DNA from: Neckera pumila
Taxonomy: Eukaryota; Streptophyta; Bryopsida; Hypnales; Neckeraceae
Assembly: GCA_963969595.1 (NCBI GenBank)
Contig: OZ018415.1
Coordinates: forward strand, 10,230,001-10,294,000
Direction: 5' to 3'
DNA length: 64,000 nt
Positions 1-12,839 of the stretch are shown here, piece by piece. The position numbers were made by a program, and so were the translations under genes. Every line of letters starts with the position of its first letter. Within the stretch, counting starts at the first letter, position 1. The notes beneath the pieces are model-generated. The model was not told the DNA's origin. It saw only the letters and a program-made list of their open reading frames with translations, and made no database searches.

Positions 1-3000
1 ACCTGTACTAGCAAAAGCAAGCATAATGGAGTGTCTCAAGAGACTTGCTAGTATGCATCGCTCTTGAAACGAGTTGTTGACAATGGATATGAGCACTGTG
101 AAGCACCAGCAGGTTCCATTTCTTCCACCAGTATTCGACGTGATGTCATCTTTGAATTGCCTCCTTGTGGGTCGTCTTCATCTTCATCAGGGGCCAAGAA
201 CTTGGAAGGAATGGACAAGCGCTATGATGGACATCCGTGGTGCAAGCTAGTGACCACGAACATTCACAACGCCGACAACCTCAAATTCCGTAAGTCGTAT
301 TGTGCTGGCCATCTTGCCTGTGAGAATGCCAATTGTAAGTATTTGAAGAGGGCTTCAAAGCAAAACGAAACTGAATGGAGTAGCTATACAGTGTTTCCTT
401 TTACTGCTGGTGGGTGTCCTCCAAAAGAGTCTACCCTAGTTTGCAAGGTCTGCAAGATCACACCTACGTGTCTTGGCGCATGCAACGCTAGGATATACTT
501 TGCATACACAGATAACCCATAAATGAGTAGGGTTGCTATTCATTTTGGAGAGCATGGTCACCCTGTTGCTAAAGGCATGTATAGAGATTCTACTAAAAGG
601 ATTTGCGGACTCATTGCGGAACAAGTAGCCAAAACACCCACGGCCACAAACTCCGCAATCACTCTTGCTGCTAGTAAAGACTTTCTTGCAAGCCACTTAT
701 TTCACAATGGAGAAGGAGAGAAGAAGATGTTGAAAGTGGAAGAAATGGAAGAGGTCATGGACCGCTTCCAGTACTTGAGTAGTTCAAGTATTCGCAATGT
801 GATCTCTTTTTTTTGTTCTAACAATCGAGGAGGGATAATTGACAACATCATGACCATGAAGAAAGAGGCAAAGTTTGAGTTCATATATGACAGCGTCTTC
901 CCAGGCCAAGGCAAGGAAAAGGTATACATTTTCAAGATGCTTATGGAAGGACCAGGAAGTGGAGTCGACCTCGTAAGGCGCATGCAACCGGGAGGAGATT
1001 TGCAAAATGCGTGGTTGATGTTTGACCATGTGAAGCGCGTGAAGGAATGGACCACAATGGCCTGCCACGTGTATGATACCGAGTACTAGAAGGTGATGAC
1101 TATTGCAATGTTTGATATGCAATCCAAAGATACCGAAGTTCAAATACAGTTTTGGCGGAGCTTGAACGCGGTCATGGATCGCCATGGAGTGGGAAACCCT
1201 AACTTCAAAGGATTTATGGCAGATAGCGCTATGGCCAATTGGAATGCAGTCCGCATAGTCTATGGTAGTGGTTCCGCCGATGTTGAAATGGAGAATCGTG
1301 AGAGGACATGTTTGTTGCATTGGAGTACCTCTCTTCACAAGCATACGCAGAAGTACATCAAGGAAGCATTCCAACAGCAACACATTACATTGTGCAAACA
1401 ATACAAGGATTCAAAGAATATGGACCAAGCCGAGGTCCGTTACCTTGCAATACAGTCTTGGTGGTTGTCGTCTGAAGCTGCCAATGAAGAGCTCTACATC
1501 ACTTAGATCACTGGCTGGCATTTTGGCATTTCCGCTATTTTATTTTATTTTATTAAAATGATGGTATTTTTTTTTTATGGTACCAAAAACAAGGGGGCCT
1601 GGAAGCACTGTTATAGCATCCGTCGGATCCGACGGATGTATTTGACGTATCACCAAGACCCCCTGATTTCTGTTCTTTGAAATACAGAATTCAATTTTGG
1701 TAATAGAAAATGTTAGAGGATTTTTTTTTATAGGAAAATAAGATGGGAGAAGTATGCTTTGTTATTTCAGTAGCAATATATTCCTACATATACTGTCATT
1801 ATGAATCCCTTGCCTTATGATACTACAGAACCAATGCACCGAAATATTTCAGAAGTTCCATGTTTCTACAATTCTAAATGTCAATTACTGTTCACTAACT
1901 ATTTTACCATCTCTTGTGGATTTTCTAGAAATTGAATTTGGAAGAGATGGCGGACTTGCCATCTTGCAATTTATCCGAAACGATGCATAACAAGTGGCTA
2001 CAAATGTCCGGAAAGCGAGGAAACAACTTGTTTGACGCTACATGTGATGACAGTATTCGTGCCTGGATGCAAATGACAAACTACCGTGCATACCTGAAAG
2101 GATACGCATTGGGGTCAGGGCCGTCAAAGGGGGAGCTTAGGTTGAGAGCTGCTAGAAGAAGTGGAGATCCCAAGAAGATTGCCGAGGCATTAAACACCTT
2201 GCCTGGAGCAGAGGGTGTGGAAACCAAAGTACTACACTTAGAAGGAAAAGAAATATTTGGGAGCACAAAGAGTAAGTTGGATGTGCCCATTGGTGATGCC
2301 GGAGACTCACACAGACCGGACAAAATTAATTTCTCTCAACCCCGTGTGAGAACAAGGTCCAACACAACTATTTTTCAGGCTTCTAGAGATAAAGGTAAAC
2401 AACCTCAAACAAGTCCTGCTCAACACGTTACGGTAGCATTTGAAAGCAATTGTAATACATCAAAATGGCACATTGCGAGAATCAGGCACAAATCTAACGC
2501 GAGATGTCAAGCTCAAGAATAAAGATCCAACATCAAGTGTACCAGTAAGATTGCAAAAGGGAAGAAGGGAACTCCAGCTCCTACCTACCGCGATAGAAAA
2601 GAAGAGTATGGGAGCAAGCGAGAGGTGGTGGTTGATTTCTGGTTCTGCTGGGATGACATTGAACGATGCGTGAAAGGTACAAAGCGGAAGTGGGTTCTAG
2701 AGTGGCCGAAAGTGCCGGAGATTTGGCTAGTTCTATCGAAAACTAACCTAAATCGAGAAGAGACATTGTTGCTGCAACATGCAGGATTTCGCCTCCAGGA
2801 ACGACCCATATTGACCCCACGTCGACTGTTCAACATGTCAAAGATTTTCAAACCTGTTTTGTGTGACCAACCTCCACCGCGGAACTCGGACGTGTATCCT
2901 ACTGTGAGGAACAGCAGAGCCATTGGAAGGATTGCAAACGCACCTACTGCCGAACAACGGAAGAAGTGGAAAAGTGCAGGTAATGTTAGAGGGCAAATTA

Positions 3001-3317
3001 TAGGAGTAACATTGCTCCCTTTCCCAAGCCTTGGTGCAATTGTAGAGTTAGAGACAGGGTCAGACTTTAACAAAAATGCATACTGAGTTACATTGGGCCA
3101 ACTCCCGACGTGCACATGCCTAGACTTTGTGAATATGGCAGTTTCCACTATAGGAGGTCGGCAGCAATACGTGAATTGGAAGCACTTGTACTATTTGTAC
3201 AGGTACTTTTGCAAAATGGATGTCAATGAAGACAAATTCATTCATGCACCAAGTTATAGCTTCAATGAATTGAAGCTACTGCTTGTTCGAGCTGGAATGA
3301 TCACACTTCCAAAATAG
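1..3317 (+). pseudogene. Decayed MULE-like transposase (zinc finger, DDE core, SWIM finger)
   Basis: This is a remnant of a Mutator-like transposase. The frame opens at the window edge, so the 5' end may lie outside. Bases 64-1506 form one frame broken by TAA at 520-522 and TAG at 1087-1089, with another TAG at 49-51. The part encoded before about 500 has a Cys/His cluster (WCKLV..., YCAGHLACENANC) resembling WRKY/GCM or FLYWCH fingers. Bases 1093-1330 encode KVMTIAMFDMQ, GFMADSAMANWNAVRI and ERTCLLHW, which look like the catalytic core around the second DDE aspartate. The frame ends at TAG 1504-1506, but WLAFWHFR continues in another frame at 1512-1535, so there is a frameshift. A possible intron (about 1564-1928, ending TTTTCTAG) precedes the second half. 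Bases 1929-3317 are again one frame, broken by TAA 2520-2522 and TGA 3084-3086, and end with a SWIM-like motif (CTCLDF ... NWKHLYYLYRYF). Family placement is from memory of MULE proteins. Confidence 0.75.
1564..1928 (+). other. Possible intron of the MULE-like relic
   Basis: This non-coding AT-rich stretch separates the two coding halves of the transposase relic. It starts with GTATTTTT and ends with a pyrimidine-rich run and TTTTCTAG, after which the reading frame reopens at 1929. The exact donor is uncertain because a frameshift lies just upstream. A later insertion, rather than an intron, is the alternative. Confidence 0.35.
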
Positions 3318-6300
3318 GCATGGCCACATTTTCCAATGTAATTCAATTGTAATGCACTCATTTTTATATATTACAATTGAAATGATTTGATGCATACTGT
3401 TGTGGATTTAATGTCCGGATCTATATCCAATCTACTGTCCGTTTTGTCCCATTTCTTTGTAATACTATCCTTTTTTAAGGGGACCTTAACTCTTGATTCC
3501 AGTCCTCCCTTATTTCAGTTTTTCTTCTATTTCTTTTGAGATCCAGGACGTCTTCTAGTATTTATAGATTTTAATTTTCACAAGGTACTAAGATAATCAA
3601 AATTGGCAAACACACTATTTGAAACCCACCTAATGCACTTCATAGTTTTTTATTATCAAGTATGTAAGCAGATGAAGGAAGAGTGACAAGACCAATGTTC
3701 CAGGGTTCCTATTTATATGTCCCATAACGATTGGCATTCTGGAACGTGCCACTATAAGAGGTTTCATGTTCGATGGTTATATATGGCAGTGGGCCCTTTG
3801 GAGGAATAGCCTTTCTCCGTGATTATGCGGAGAATTATATTCCCCAAGGGTTCTCTGCCATTTTGTTTAATATGATAAAACAAAAATGTGTAGAAAAAAA
3901 CACGTATAGAATAATAAAAAATATATATTTAGACTTGGCTTCAGTTGGTTTCTGGGCTTTCTTTATTTGCTTTCAAAATCCATTCCAACTGTAATTCCTT
4001 AAACATAGTCCCAACAATAAATCACTCTCAGTCTCAACTTCATCCCTCATTTCTTCTTCTATACTTTTTTGGCCAATACCGCAAGCACCTATTCACTTTT
4101 CTAATTTTTTTAGAGCTTACATTTTCTAAATACCTTAACCTCAATGAAAAATGACTCCCGCTCTCAACTTGACCCCTCATTTTGTTCTATATTTCTTGGG
4201 ATAACATCATGGTCACCCCCGCTTTTTTTTTTTTGGAGCTCAGGTTTCTTAAGAACCCTAAACCCATAAGAAATGACTCTCGGTCTCACAATGTAGTGGA
4301 TTCTTTCTACTACAAAAAATCCAAGAAACACATAAAATATTTAATAATCCACGGTCATAGTTACACGGTTATAGATCCCAATTTTACCATAAACAGCAAA
4401 AAAAAAATCATTTTTTTGAATTTTTTTAGCAAAAAAAATTTGGAGGCACAAAAATGGAAATTTTTTTTCTTTAGGCTCCAAGCTCTACACTCACAGGCTC
4501 ACGGCTCCAAGCTCGCACGCTAGCGTCGTTGTAGCCCCAACTAGTTTTGAATTGTCGCGTTGTCACTGACTATGCTGGCTATTGACACCTCCTACCGTGA
4601 TGTTGTTTGGCGACTTGCAACCAAGCATAGAAGGCCAACTGGTGATGTTTCTAAATTTTTTTTTAAACTCCATAGTATTTTTTGCACATTAATTTCTTCT
4701 AGTACTACATGGCCCAATTTTGCCAAAAAAAAGGGCACTTCCAAACACACAATGCTCTAATTAAGACAATGACAAATGTATATTCAAAAAAATTCCAAAT
4801 CTACTATGTATATAAACCCTACCACACATGAGTGCATCTCCAAATAATCCATTCAAAAACTATACCTTACAATTTATAGAAATTACATTCTACAACAATA
4901 GATACTCCCATGAATCTGTTAACCTAAAAATCCACAAATGCTAGAATCTTATACAAAACACAACAAACTACCGCTAGAAAGCCAACCACTTCATTTGTAG
5001 TTCTTACAACTAGTGCTTAGAATACTACACATGTTCCATCCATTACAAGATAAAATTAAAATAATCAAATCATTTGTTAAATATGCACTAAATAGAGTTA
5101 ATGAAATTGCAATCAATATTCAATTCAAATAATCCTCCACAAGAAAAAATTTGAGGATAACCAACGTCTACCCACATTTATAGATCCTCCTTGAATCTCA
5201 TATTCATATTCAAATGAATTTCAAGTGGGATCCAAAATGAACAATCATAACCTTTAAAAGTTTGTAGGTGTTATAGCTACGGCCACCATAGGTTGTTAAT
5301 ATGACAGAATCTAGATTTTTTGAAGCTGAATTTATTTGCTTTCTGCAAATCATTTTAATCGATTAAAGCTTCACGTTGCTGCAATGTTTTGGAAGTAGGT
5401 TTGGAATAGCACAAGGCCTTTGCAATGGCAATGCTTTACAAATAGTCTTTATACTCTCAAATATCTTTAATACCCATAAATCTATTCCCAAATTCCCAAA
5501 TTCCCAAATTCCTATCCTATAGTTCCCACAATGCCTTAGAAACTGCCATACCTAGGTTTTATTTAGCATAAAAGATGAAAAATAGCTTCAAATGACTTAA
5601 ATCCTTACTTCAGTGTGAAGTAACTACTTAAGTAATTATATACCAAATTTCATTCCAATCTAAGATATTGTCCAACTTTGGTACCTAGACATTTTCCTAC
5701 TACTGACTTTTTAACCTTCTCAGGATACCCTAAACTAATACAATTGACTTTGACTTAGTGGATCATATGTACAATCTTTCCAAATGCTTTGAAATTTTTA
5801 AATAAATTAAATCAATTTATGAACTCTTTCTATGCCAAATTTTAGCTCAATTTAAGATATTGACCAACTTTGGTGGCCATTTTCTTACTACTAATTTTGC
5901 ATAGTCACGATTCCTATGCTCGGTTGTTGTTTTGTGCATTGCTCATAGCTCTCAAGTCCACATAAATCAAGACTTTGATACAAGATAAAAGATAAGTGAA
6001 GAAACACCTTCTAAATTTCATAAATAGATCATAAAAACTTAAGAATATTGAAGCTCCCAAATACTCCCCTCTTAGCTGCCTAGAATTTCAAGCACCTAAA
6101 CTTTGACGCCTCATATCTCCAGAATCACAAAGGCAACTAGCCGCCAGCTAACTCTAATCCTACTAACCCGAGTATCAACTACTAACCAATCAATTATGAG
6201 TTGGCTACAATCATGAACAATTAACAATAAAGCTCCAAAAACAAAGAACTCCCACCACTAAATAATCTCTTTTAACTAATTAATGAAGATGTCAGTTTTA

Positions 6301-6841
6301 ACTAATAGACGGTCCATATCATGACAATCTATGTGGTAATTTAGAAGAAAAATACTAGCAATCAGAGTGTCGTATCTATTCCATATTTTGGATGAAAGCA
6401 ACCCCAAGGTTGGCTCAGTGATATAACCAAGCAATTCAATTTACAAAAAAAAGAGGTGCTAAGTAATGCATAAGCACAATGGTTAGACTATGTTGTTTTA
6501 TAAGTATGAATTTTTGGGATTTCATTACAAATTTTGTAAAATTAAATTTGATGAAATCCACACCTATATGCACCGACACAAAATTGCCCATGAAAGAAAT
6601 GGGTTGGCATCTAAAATACGTTGTTTTTTACCAGGCAACGCTACTACGGCCAATATGTGTTCCATTGATACTATTGTGCATGTATTGTTGAAGTTTTCAA
6701 TGGCTATCGATGGTAAGAGACAATACCAAGGTTTTTATTGTCATAGGTAGAAGCACAAAGATTCACATTGTGCTTTTATATAAAGTGTAACAAATAAACC
6801 TATCCAAGAATCCAAGGCACTCTCAAGAACTTTGCAATTGG
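3318..6841. other. AT-rich intergenic DNA without recognisable genes
   Basis: No coding region can be supported here. Just after the transposase relic is a short imperfect inverted repeat around ATTCAATTGTAAT / ATTACAATTGAA (3340-3382). At 5484-5510 the unit CCCAAATT repeats about four times. A stretch containing AAGATATTGTCCAACTTTGG (5660-5685) recurs about 190 bp later (5850-5875), which suggests an old tandem duplication. The open frames here are short and low in complexity. Confidence 0.5.
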
Positions 6842-7064
6842 CACTACAAGAGAATGGAGTGTTTTAAGTGAGTTTTTAAGTATAGTCCTAGACATAAGAG
6901 TTTAAGTATTGACCTGTAAGGCAATTTATAGCAAAATTTTATTAGAATTACATGTGTTTTTAGTCAAATTTTGCTGAAAATTGCCTTAAAGGTCATTACT
7001 TAAAACCTTATGTCTAGGACTATACTTAAAAACTCACTTAAAAACACCCCATTCTCTTGTAGTG
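6842..7064. mobile_element. Palindromic CACTA-type MITE, 223 bp
   Basis: The element starts with CACTACAAGAGAATG and ends with CATTCTCTTGTAGTG, and the arms pair along nearly the whole length (for example TAAGTATAGTCCTAGACATA against TATGTCTAGGACTATACTTA). It is flanked by a perfect TGG duplication at 6839-6841 and 7065-7067. CACTA ends plus a 3-bp target duplication are diagnostic of the CACTA (En/Spm) superfamily. It has no coding capacity, so it must be moved by a transposase encoded elsewhere. Confidence 0.85.
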
Positions 7065-9124
7065 TGGATAAATTGGAGTGGTAAAAAAAATGTATAATCC
7101 AAGCAACATATGGCCAAAAGTATACTTGAATTGCAAAGAAAATATTTATAAAGTTCTAATATTCACAATACAGAAGGTACAGCACATTTGTATGGAAATG
7201 CCTAAAGACCTATAACAAGTCATATTAAATATACTATGGCCGCGTCTTGCCATTGCCTTTAAAATTGAGCTACAATCAAGGACTACATCTTCCATAAACA
7301 ATACAAACCACATCACTCTAGGGTGCTTGACATTGCACAAGCTATCATGTGCAGTTCTACTAACAAAACTATAATATTTGACACTGAGACTAAGCTTTAG
7401 TGCCTCCCTTGCCCTCTCATTGTCATCATTGTATAACTTCAAGTAAGTCCTTGAGATTTCCACACATATTGAAACAAAATCTTAAATCTGTAAAAATTGG
7501 TACAAAAACTTGTATTGCTTTATAAGGTTTCAAAAGCGCCCAAATGTGCCACGACCCTCTAATCCTACACTATGTCAAGCACTGAACTTGCAACGCACCG
7601 TTCTTCAATGAAGCCAAGGTCAAAATCGGATTAACAAGCAGTCAATTAGTAGATGGCCAATTTGACTGTTGGCTTTCACGTAACATGGATGACTACATAA
7701 AAACATCCCTCTACATCCACCACAAAATGTGTAACACTAGATTTGGCAAACTAAGCATCGCCATTTAATTGTCGTGTTTTTTTGGTTAGTGTAGGTTTCG
7801 ACAAGCCAAATACAAGTAAGGTGATAGAGTCCCCAGAGCTACATTTGAAGTGATATAAGGGCATACTTAGTAGTCTTTAGGCCAACAGAGTTGGCAAAAG
7901 GTTAGCATCAAACTAGGAGAGATAATATCCTCACAATAGAGCATAAAGGCATTCAATACAAAGGAATCCACAGCAAAATTTAAGATTGTACCACCACTTA
8001 AGAGATTGTAACTGCACAATATATTCCCTCCATTTCCAATCTGCAGTGTCAATGCCATTTATGTGGGATTGGTACTCAAGGAGGATGGATGACTTAGGAA
8101 AGTCAATCCTTTCTCTTTACTCAATAAGATCATATATTTAGAAGCTATTGGATTAGTGGTCGTGGATAGTAGCCACATGCATAAGGCAAGAGTCTACCCA
8201 AAAGATGGCGCAAAGTTCATGTGACCTATGCATTTTTGCTACAATGGTCCTTCTTGGAGGCTTGTTAGCTTTAGGGGATCCGGCTAGTGAGCTTAGGAAC
8301 CATTTGGATTCTTTTTTCACTATGTTCACATGTCTTTGAGGCCCCTCCATTTCAGCTTGAAGTAGAGCCTAGAGTAATCATTTACAATTACATGGCCATA
8401 TTCTTCAAGGTCTTTCACGGCTTGGAGTATTGCATCTTCACCTACTTTATCATGTTCTGATCACTTGCTAGATTCTCTTAGATACACAAACATGTTTAAA
8501 GTGAGGGGACTAAAGCTTATATTTTGATCCCTTAGCGCATTGTTTTATCCTTCATGCATTGTTTTATGCCACAATATCCATCTTTATATGCAACCATCAC
8601 TACTAGAGAAATCAATATCCATTCCAGCATAGATTTAATATAGTTTTGTTAATAAATAGGGTTGGCTAAGACGTCTTTATTTGGACATTTTTTATTATAG
8701 TTTTGTTGATTATGCCACATAGGATGAACGTCCTCATGAATATACCACATCAGTTAAGACCAACTGCCACATTGTTAAAAAATATATATATTGTTATTAT
8801 TACTATTAACAAAAAATTAATATTACTCAAAATCTGCCATGTAGGCTGCCACATAGGCAAAACCTGTCACACAAGTAGAAATGCCACACCACCAGACCCA
8901 CCACGTGGGTAGGACTACCATGTTAATAGTCAACATATTTATATCTAGAAATGAATTAAAGTTTCAAAAATAGATTCTGCATCCATTGCAATGGAGATTG
9001 TCCATGTATTTAAAAAAATAATAGATTGTGCACTTTAAAATTTAATTTTAAAAAATCCAACACTATATTCAGAACAATTCAACATAATTAGCGATTTAAC
9101 TTTGAATGGTACTTTCCATGGTGT
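7065..9124. other. AT-rich intergenic DNA, nothing recognised
   Basis: I see no gene, RNA gene or clear repeat boundary here. The open frames on both strands are short and show no familiar motif. The only notable texture is a cluster of GCCACAT/GCCACATAGG words at 8715-8900. Confidence 0.4.
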
Positions 9125-9230
9125 TCAAAGAGTGGAGAAGACAAGTACTTTATACAAGTGGGTGGTAGGATGTAAGGCAGTCTATGTGGGATATGTTAAT
9201 GAGGATTAGTAGGAGCTCAACCGCTCATAG

Positions 9231-9856
9231 TTAACCCCTAAAAGACCAACATATATGTTTTGGCAACATAGAAATTTTGGGCAGGTACATGTGACTACAC
9301 ATTTGCATATTTTGGGCTGAAATTTTAATAGAAGGTGGGGGCAAGGAATATCTTTCATATGCACAAAATTTCATGACATTTGAAAACATGAGTCAAAAGT
9401 TATTGCATGATATGTAGTTTGTTTCTCAACTTGGGCAATCCGAGCAGATCAAAAAAATCATTTTTTTTTCAAAAATAAAAATTTAAAATTGGTTTGTTAG
9501 ATTTACATATATGTGGAAAGCTTTGAATCATTCCATTTTAATCAATGAGTCAAAAGTTATGAAGAGTTTTAGTTTGCGAGCAATTATGGATTCTCTACTC
9601 AAAAACAAACTTTAAAGTTGTTTATTTTACTCAATTTTCAATATTTTTGGAAAAAAAAAATGTTGCAACTTGCAATCTATATGGTGGAATATTTTGAAAC
9701 TTTTTTCACATCTTCTCAAATCAAAGTAAGTACTACAATATCCTACAGCTACATGTGTCCAAAAGTGATATTTTTCAAAAATTTGGTACTTGTACTAGAA
9801 ATGGCATTTTTGGAGCATTTTTGGTGAGAACATAGTCAAGAAACTTTAGGGGTTAA
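9231..9856. mobile_element. TTAA element, divergent short subfamily
   Basis: The element is bounded by TTAA-CCCCTAAAAGACCAA at the left and GAAACTTTAGGGG-TTAA at the right. Its interior resembles the copies at 35130-36070 and 49059-49973 (the TACTTGTACTAGAAATGGCA type stretch near one end, GGGCAGGTAC near the other), but it is about 300 bp shorter. The empty target is visible in family C copy 3, where TTAA sits at 17956-17959. Non-autonomous. Confidence 0.75.
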
Positions 9857-9900
9857 ATCAAAAGTAGGAATTGTGGGCAAAGTAGAATTCCATACCTCAT

Positions 9901-10831
9901 TTAATCCCTAAAGTCCCATTGTCCCCTCGGGGGACAAAATGGATTTTGGGCAGGCTACTACGGCTTCAATATTCATCATTATTTTCTGAAACTTTTTGTG
10001 AAGATAGAAAAATACAAAAGCTTTATGGGAATAAAATTTTTATTTCAATCAGTGCCCAATGGCAAAAGTTATGTCACAAAAGGTCATTTTTTTTGGTGCG
10101 GCAAGCAGAAATCTTCTCACACACAAAAATGTTAAAAAAAAATTAAAATTATTTTCTCATATCTTGTATTTTCTATCTATATGGGAAGCTTTGACTCATT
10201 CCATTTGGATATGTTATGTGAAAGTTACGGACAATCTTATTTTTTGAACAATTAGAGCATCTTTTTGAAAAACAAACTTGTAGGACTCATTTCTGAATGC
10301 AATTTTCACAATTTTTCAAAAAAAATGTTTGACAAGGTTAAGTTTGCTTGCTAAAACAATCTCACCATTGGGATTATAGTCTTTTAATCCCATCTTAGAG
10401 CTATTGACGATTTAGTTTTTCTTTCAATCTTGGACCTACTTCTGTTTAATAATTTTTTAAAGAATGAAACTTAAGTGTATTTTTTGGGAATTTTTTTCCC
10501 TAGATTTTCAATTCAATTATTCAACATAAAAAAAATTCAATTCAAAGTCTGCAATGCAGAGTTTTTTTACAAATGGCAGTCAAAGTCATCTAAATTGCAA
10601 GTCGGTGTTCAAAAAAACAAAATTTTCCAACTTTGAATGCTAATATCTTCTAATCTGTACGATCAAACTTTATAAAAAATTTACCACATGATTTGAGATA
10701 AGTTAAGTACAAGACCCTACGGTTAGATTTAAAAAAAATCATTCTTCCTCTTTTCTTAGATGAACGCAGCAGAATTGACAATTTTGAGTCGTTTTTGACA
10801 AAAAAAAATGCCTTGGGACTTTAGGGGTTAA
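9901..10831 (+). mobile_element. TTAA element (piggyBac-like), about 930 bp
   Basis: Termini are TTAA-TCCCTAAAGTCCCA and TGGGACTTTAGGGG-TTAA. After the left end comes the family signature TTTTGGGCAGG, then AAAAGTTATG and a conserved AT-rich interior shared with 16402-17330, 22307-23238 and 44976-45904. The matching empty site is at 11771-11774 in family C copy 2 (CCTCATTAAAGCATAG). It has no transposase frame, so it is non-autonomous. Confidence 0.85.
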
Positions 10832-11042
10832 ATAGTATTGAAATAACTTTTTTTAGAAAACTTTGATCTAAATTAATGTGGAAAATCAAGCTTTCTTTCA
10901 TCACCAAAAACTCTGTTTCAGATTTCGAGACTTTAATCACATTAATATGCATATACAAAGATATCACTGAAGTTTTATAATTCATTGAAGAATTCCATTC
11001 TTAAGGCCAAATTTCAGAAAGGACTACAGTACTCTCTGACTT

Positions 11043-11400
11043 TCATTTCTTCAAATTAAAACTAAATAAAAATTTCATACTCTTTTTGTTTCCGCTGGAG
11101 TGAGTGCCACCAGCATTATTGCTGAGGCAGTCAACTATATTTGCGGTACAATTGGCAACCACCCCTCCACCTAACTCATTGCTGAGGACCTGATTCCGTG
11201 GAGCAGGAGCAGTCCTCCCACAGTGGCATGCACACACAATTGATTGCTTTGCGGGAGGGTTGGTGATGGACTTTGGGCATATGAGCGGCCTTTTTTTCAT
11301 GCTCAAGCAGCTGGCCTCCAAAGAAGTGCAGCTCTCCAAAAAATGTGAGTTCAGCCTGAATCAAGAGGTCACTCATTTGAGACCTTACACCAACTGAAAG
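11043..11400. other. Unassigned higher-complexity segment
   Basis: This stretch is less AT-rich than its surroundings. It carries two overlapping minus-strand frames of 98 and 66 codons, with neither a recognisable domain nor an obvious splice context. It might be a scrap of an old gene or of a repeat. I cannot assign it. Confidence 0.25.
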
Positions 11401-11470
11401 TCAGCCAATGGGTACAGACAGGAAAGGAATGAATAATAGGACTGACCCAAGCATAAGCTTACATAACTAA

Positions 11471-12402
11471 GAGCATCACCACCGCAGGGTGCCAAGTGAA
11501 GCTGATTTGTAACGTAAAAGATTCTGATGGTTTTTAAAATGAAACTCAAAATTCTTAGTTACTTCATTGAGAACTAGACCTCATTGTTTCAAAGGCATTT
11601 CCAACTTAGTTTGAACTTTTGAGCTAGTAGAAAAGCTCACTATATACACATGGGGTGGTAGGAGGTAGAACAAACAATGTGGGATAAGTAAATTAGATGT
11701 AATAGGAGCTCCATCACTCATAGTTTTTTCAAAAATAGGAATTGTGTTAAAAGTAGGATTTCAGACCTCATTAAAGCATAGTAGATTAACCTTTTCTAAA
11801 AAATTTTGAACTAAAAAAAGTTGGAGAATCAAGTTAAATTCCATCTCCAAAAATCAGTTTGTGATTTTAAGTCTCCAATAAAAAGTTATGGACAAATTTC
11901 AGAGTGGGGTTGGAAGGGAATTTTTTTGACATTTTCAAACATTCTCTCTGAAATTTGTCCATAACTTTGTCCAATGTGGTCTAGTTCTCAATACTTGACC
12001 TAACGTGCCAATTTGGCAATTCAACTCTTTTAATTACAATTGAGAGTGCCAACTGGGGGTGTCAATACCTCGAAGTCAGGGAAAAAGGGGAGTCAAACCC
12101 CATAGCAGTGTTTTTTTTGGGACAAGTGTCGCCAGAAGCCTTCAAACCACTAGAGCAAATCTGGAGGGAGGGCGTCCAATAGGCTGAAACAGTTTGACAA
12201 GTGCAAAATTTCGCCCACAAATAAAACGCTATTCCATAGCAAGGTGCGTCAGGGCTTTCCTATTTGCCCGTCTCCTCTTGAAAACTTGAAGTGGCCAGGC
12301 ATTTCTGGTAAGTGAGTGTGCATGCAGTGGGGGAAAATACTGGGCCTGACGCGCAAGGTCACAAGATCAGCTTCACTTGGCGCCTTGCGGTGGCGATGCC
12401 CT
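11471..12402. mobile_element. Element with long GAGCATC/GATGC inverted termini (Harbinger-like)
   Basis: The left end starts GAGCATCACCACCGCAGGG and continues GTGCCAAGTGAAGCTGATT. The right end is its reverse complement (AGCTTCACTTGGCGCC, TTGCGGTGGCGATGCCC), a terminal inverted repeat of about 37 bp with few mismatches. TAA flanks both sides (11468-11470 and 12403-12405), fitting the 3-bp TWA duplication of PIF/Harbinger elements. Inner arms also pair (TTGAGAACTAGACC near 11567 and GGTCTAGTTCTCAA near 11973). Family C copy 2 lies inside. No transposase is visible. Confidence 0.6.
11634..11935 (+). repeat. Repeat family C, copy 2
   Basis: This is an uninterrupted relative of the repeat at 9125-10960. 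It runs through CACATGGGGTGGTAGGAGG, AGGAGCTC...ACTCATAG, AGTAGGATTTCAGACCTCATT and GGACAAATTTCAGAG. It preserves the unoccupied TTAA (11771-11774) that is filled by an insertion in copy 1. Confidence 0.65.
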
Positions 12403-12483
12403 AATAAGGTATATATTTGCCAGGAGAATGGGGGCTTCAGTTGAGTTGGGTTGAGTTGGAGGAGCAATTATGGACGGACGGAG

Positions 12484-12720
12484 GACTGCATCAGTCTTCC
12501 ATGATTAATTTTTTTTTTAAAAGTAGAAGAAAAACAACCCTCTCAGTCAAGTTATTTTTGTTGTTTTATGAAACAAATGAAACAGAATTTCATTGTTGTG
12601 TTTTGTTTTTTGTTTCTTGAAACATACTACCTTCAAGGGCCGCAGCCCTCTCGAGTCTTTAGTTTGTTGAAATAGACCACTGCATATATACATATACTGC
12701 TGACACATAACATACAATGG
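12484..12720 (-). mobile_element. Possible LINE 3' tails
   Basis: A T-run at 12508-12517 and the T-rich stretch at 12600-12618 (TTTGTTTTTTGTTTCTTGAAACA) are followed by CTTCAAGGGCCGCAGCCCT. Read on the minus strand this is a 3' UTR ending GGGCTGCGGCCCTTGAAGG, then GTTTCAAGAAACAAAAA and an A-rich tail, like the other minus-strand LINE ends at 17584-17765 and 19283. Weakly supported. Confidence 0.35.
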
Positions 12721-12839
12721 CTCTAAGAGCATTGCCACTGTGACACGGGCAAATCCCCACTGCAAACTTGACATAGAGGACTCTGGCTCAGTGAGTTGAA
12801 CGCACCAAATCCTCCAACACATAGTGTGTAGTAAATGCC

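Larger units (their letters stand above)
9125..10960 (+). repeat. Repeat family C, copy 1, split by two TTAA elements
   Basis: Flanks and spacer of this stretch match two other copies in the window (11634-11935, and 17755-18056 in reverse). Shared words include GTGGTAGGA, AGGAGCTC, ACTCATAG, GTAGGATTT-type sequence and a Cys-free AT tail. The copy is interrupted between CTCATAG and TCAAAAGTAGG by the element at 9231-9856, and after CCTCAT by the element at 9901-10831. Superfamily unknown; no ORF. Confidence 0.6.
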
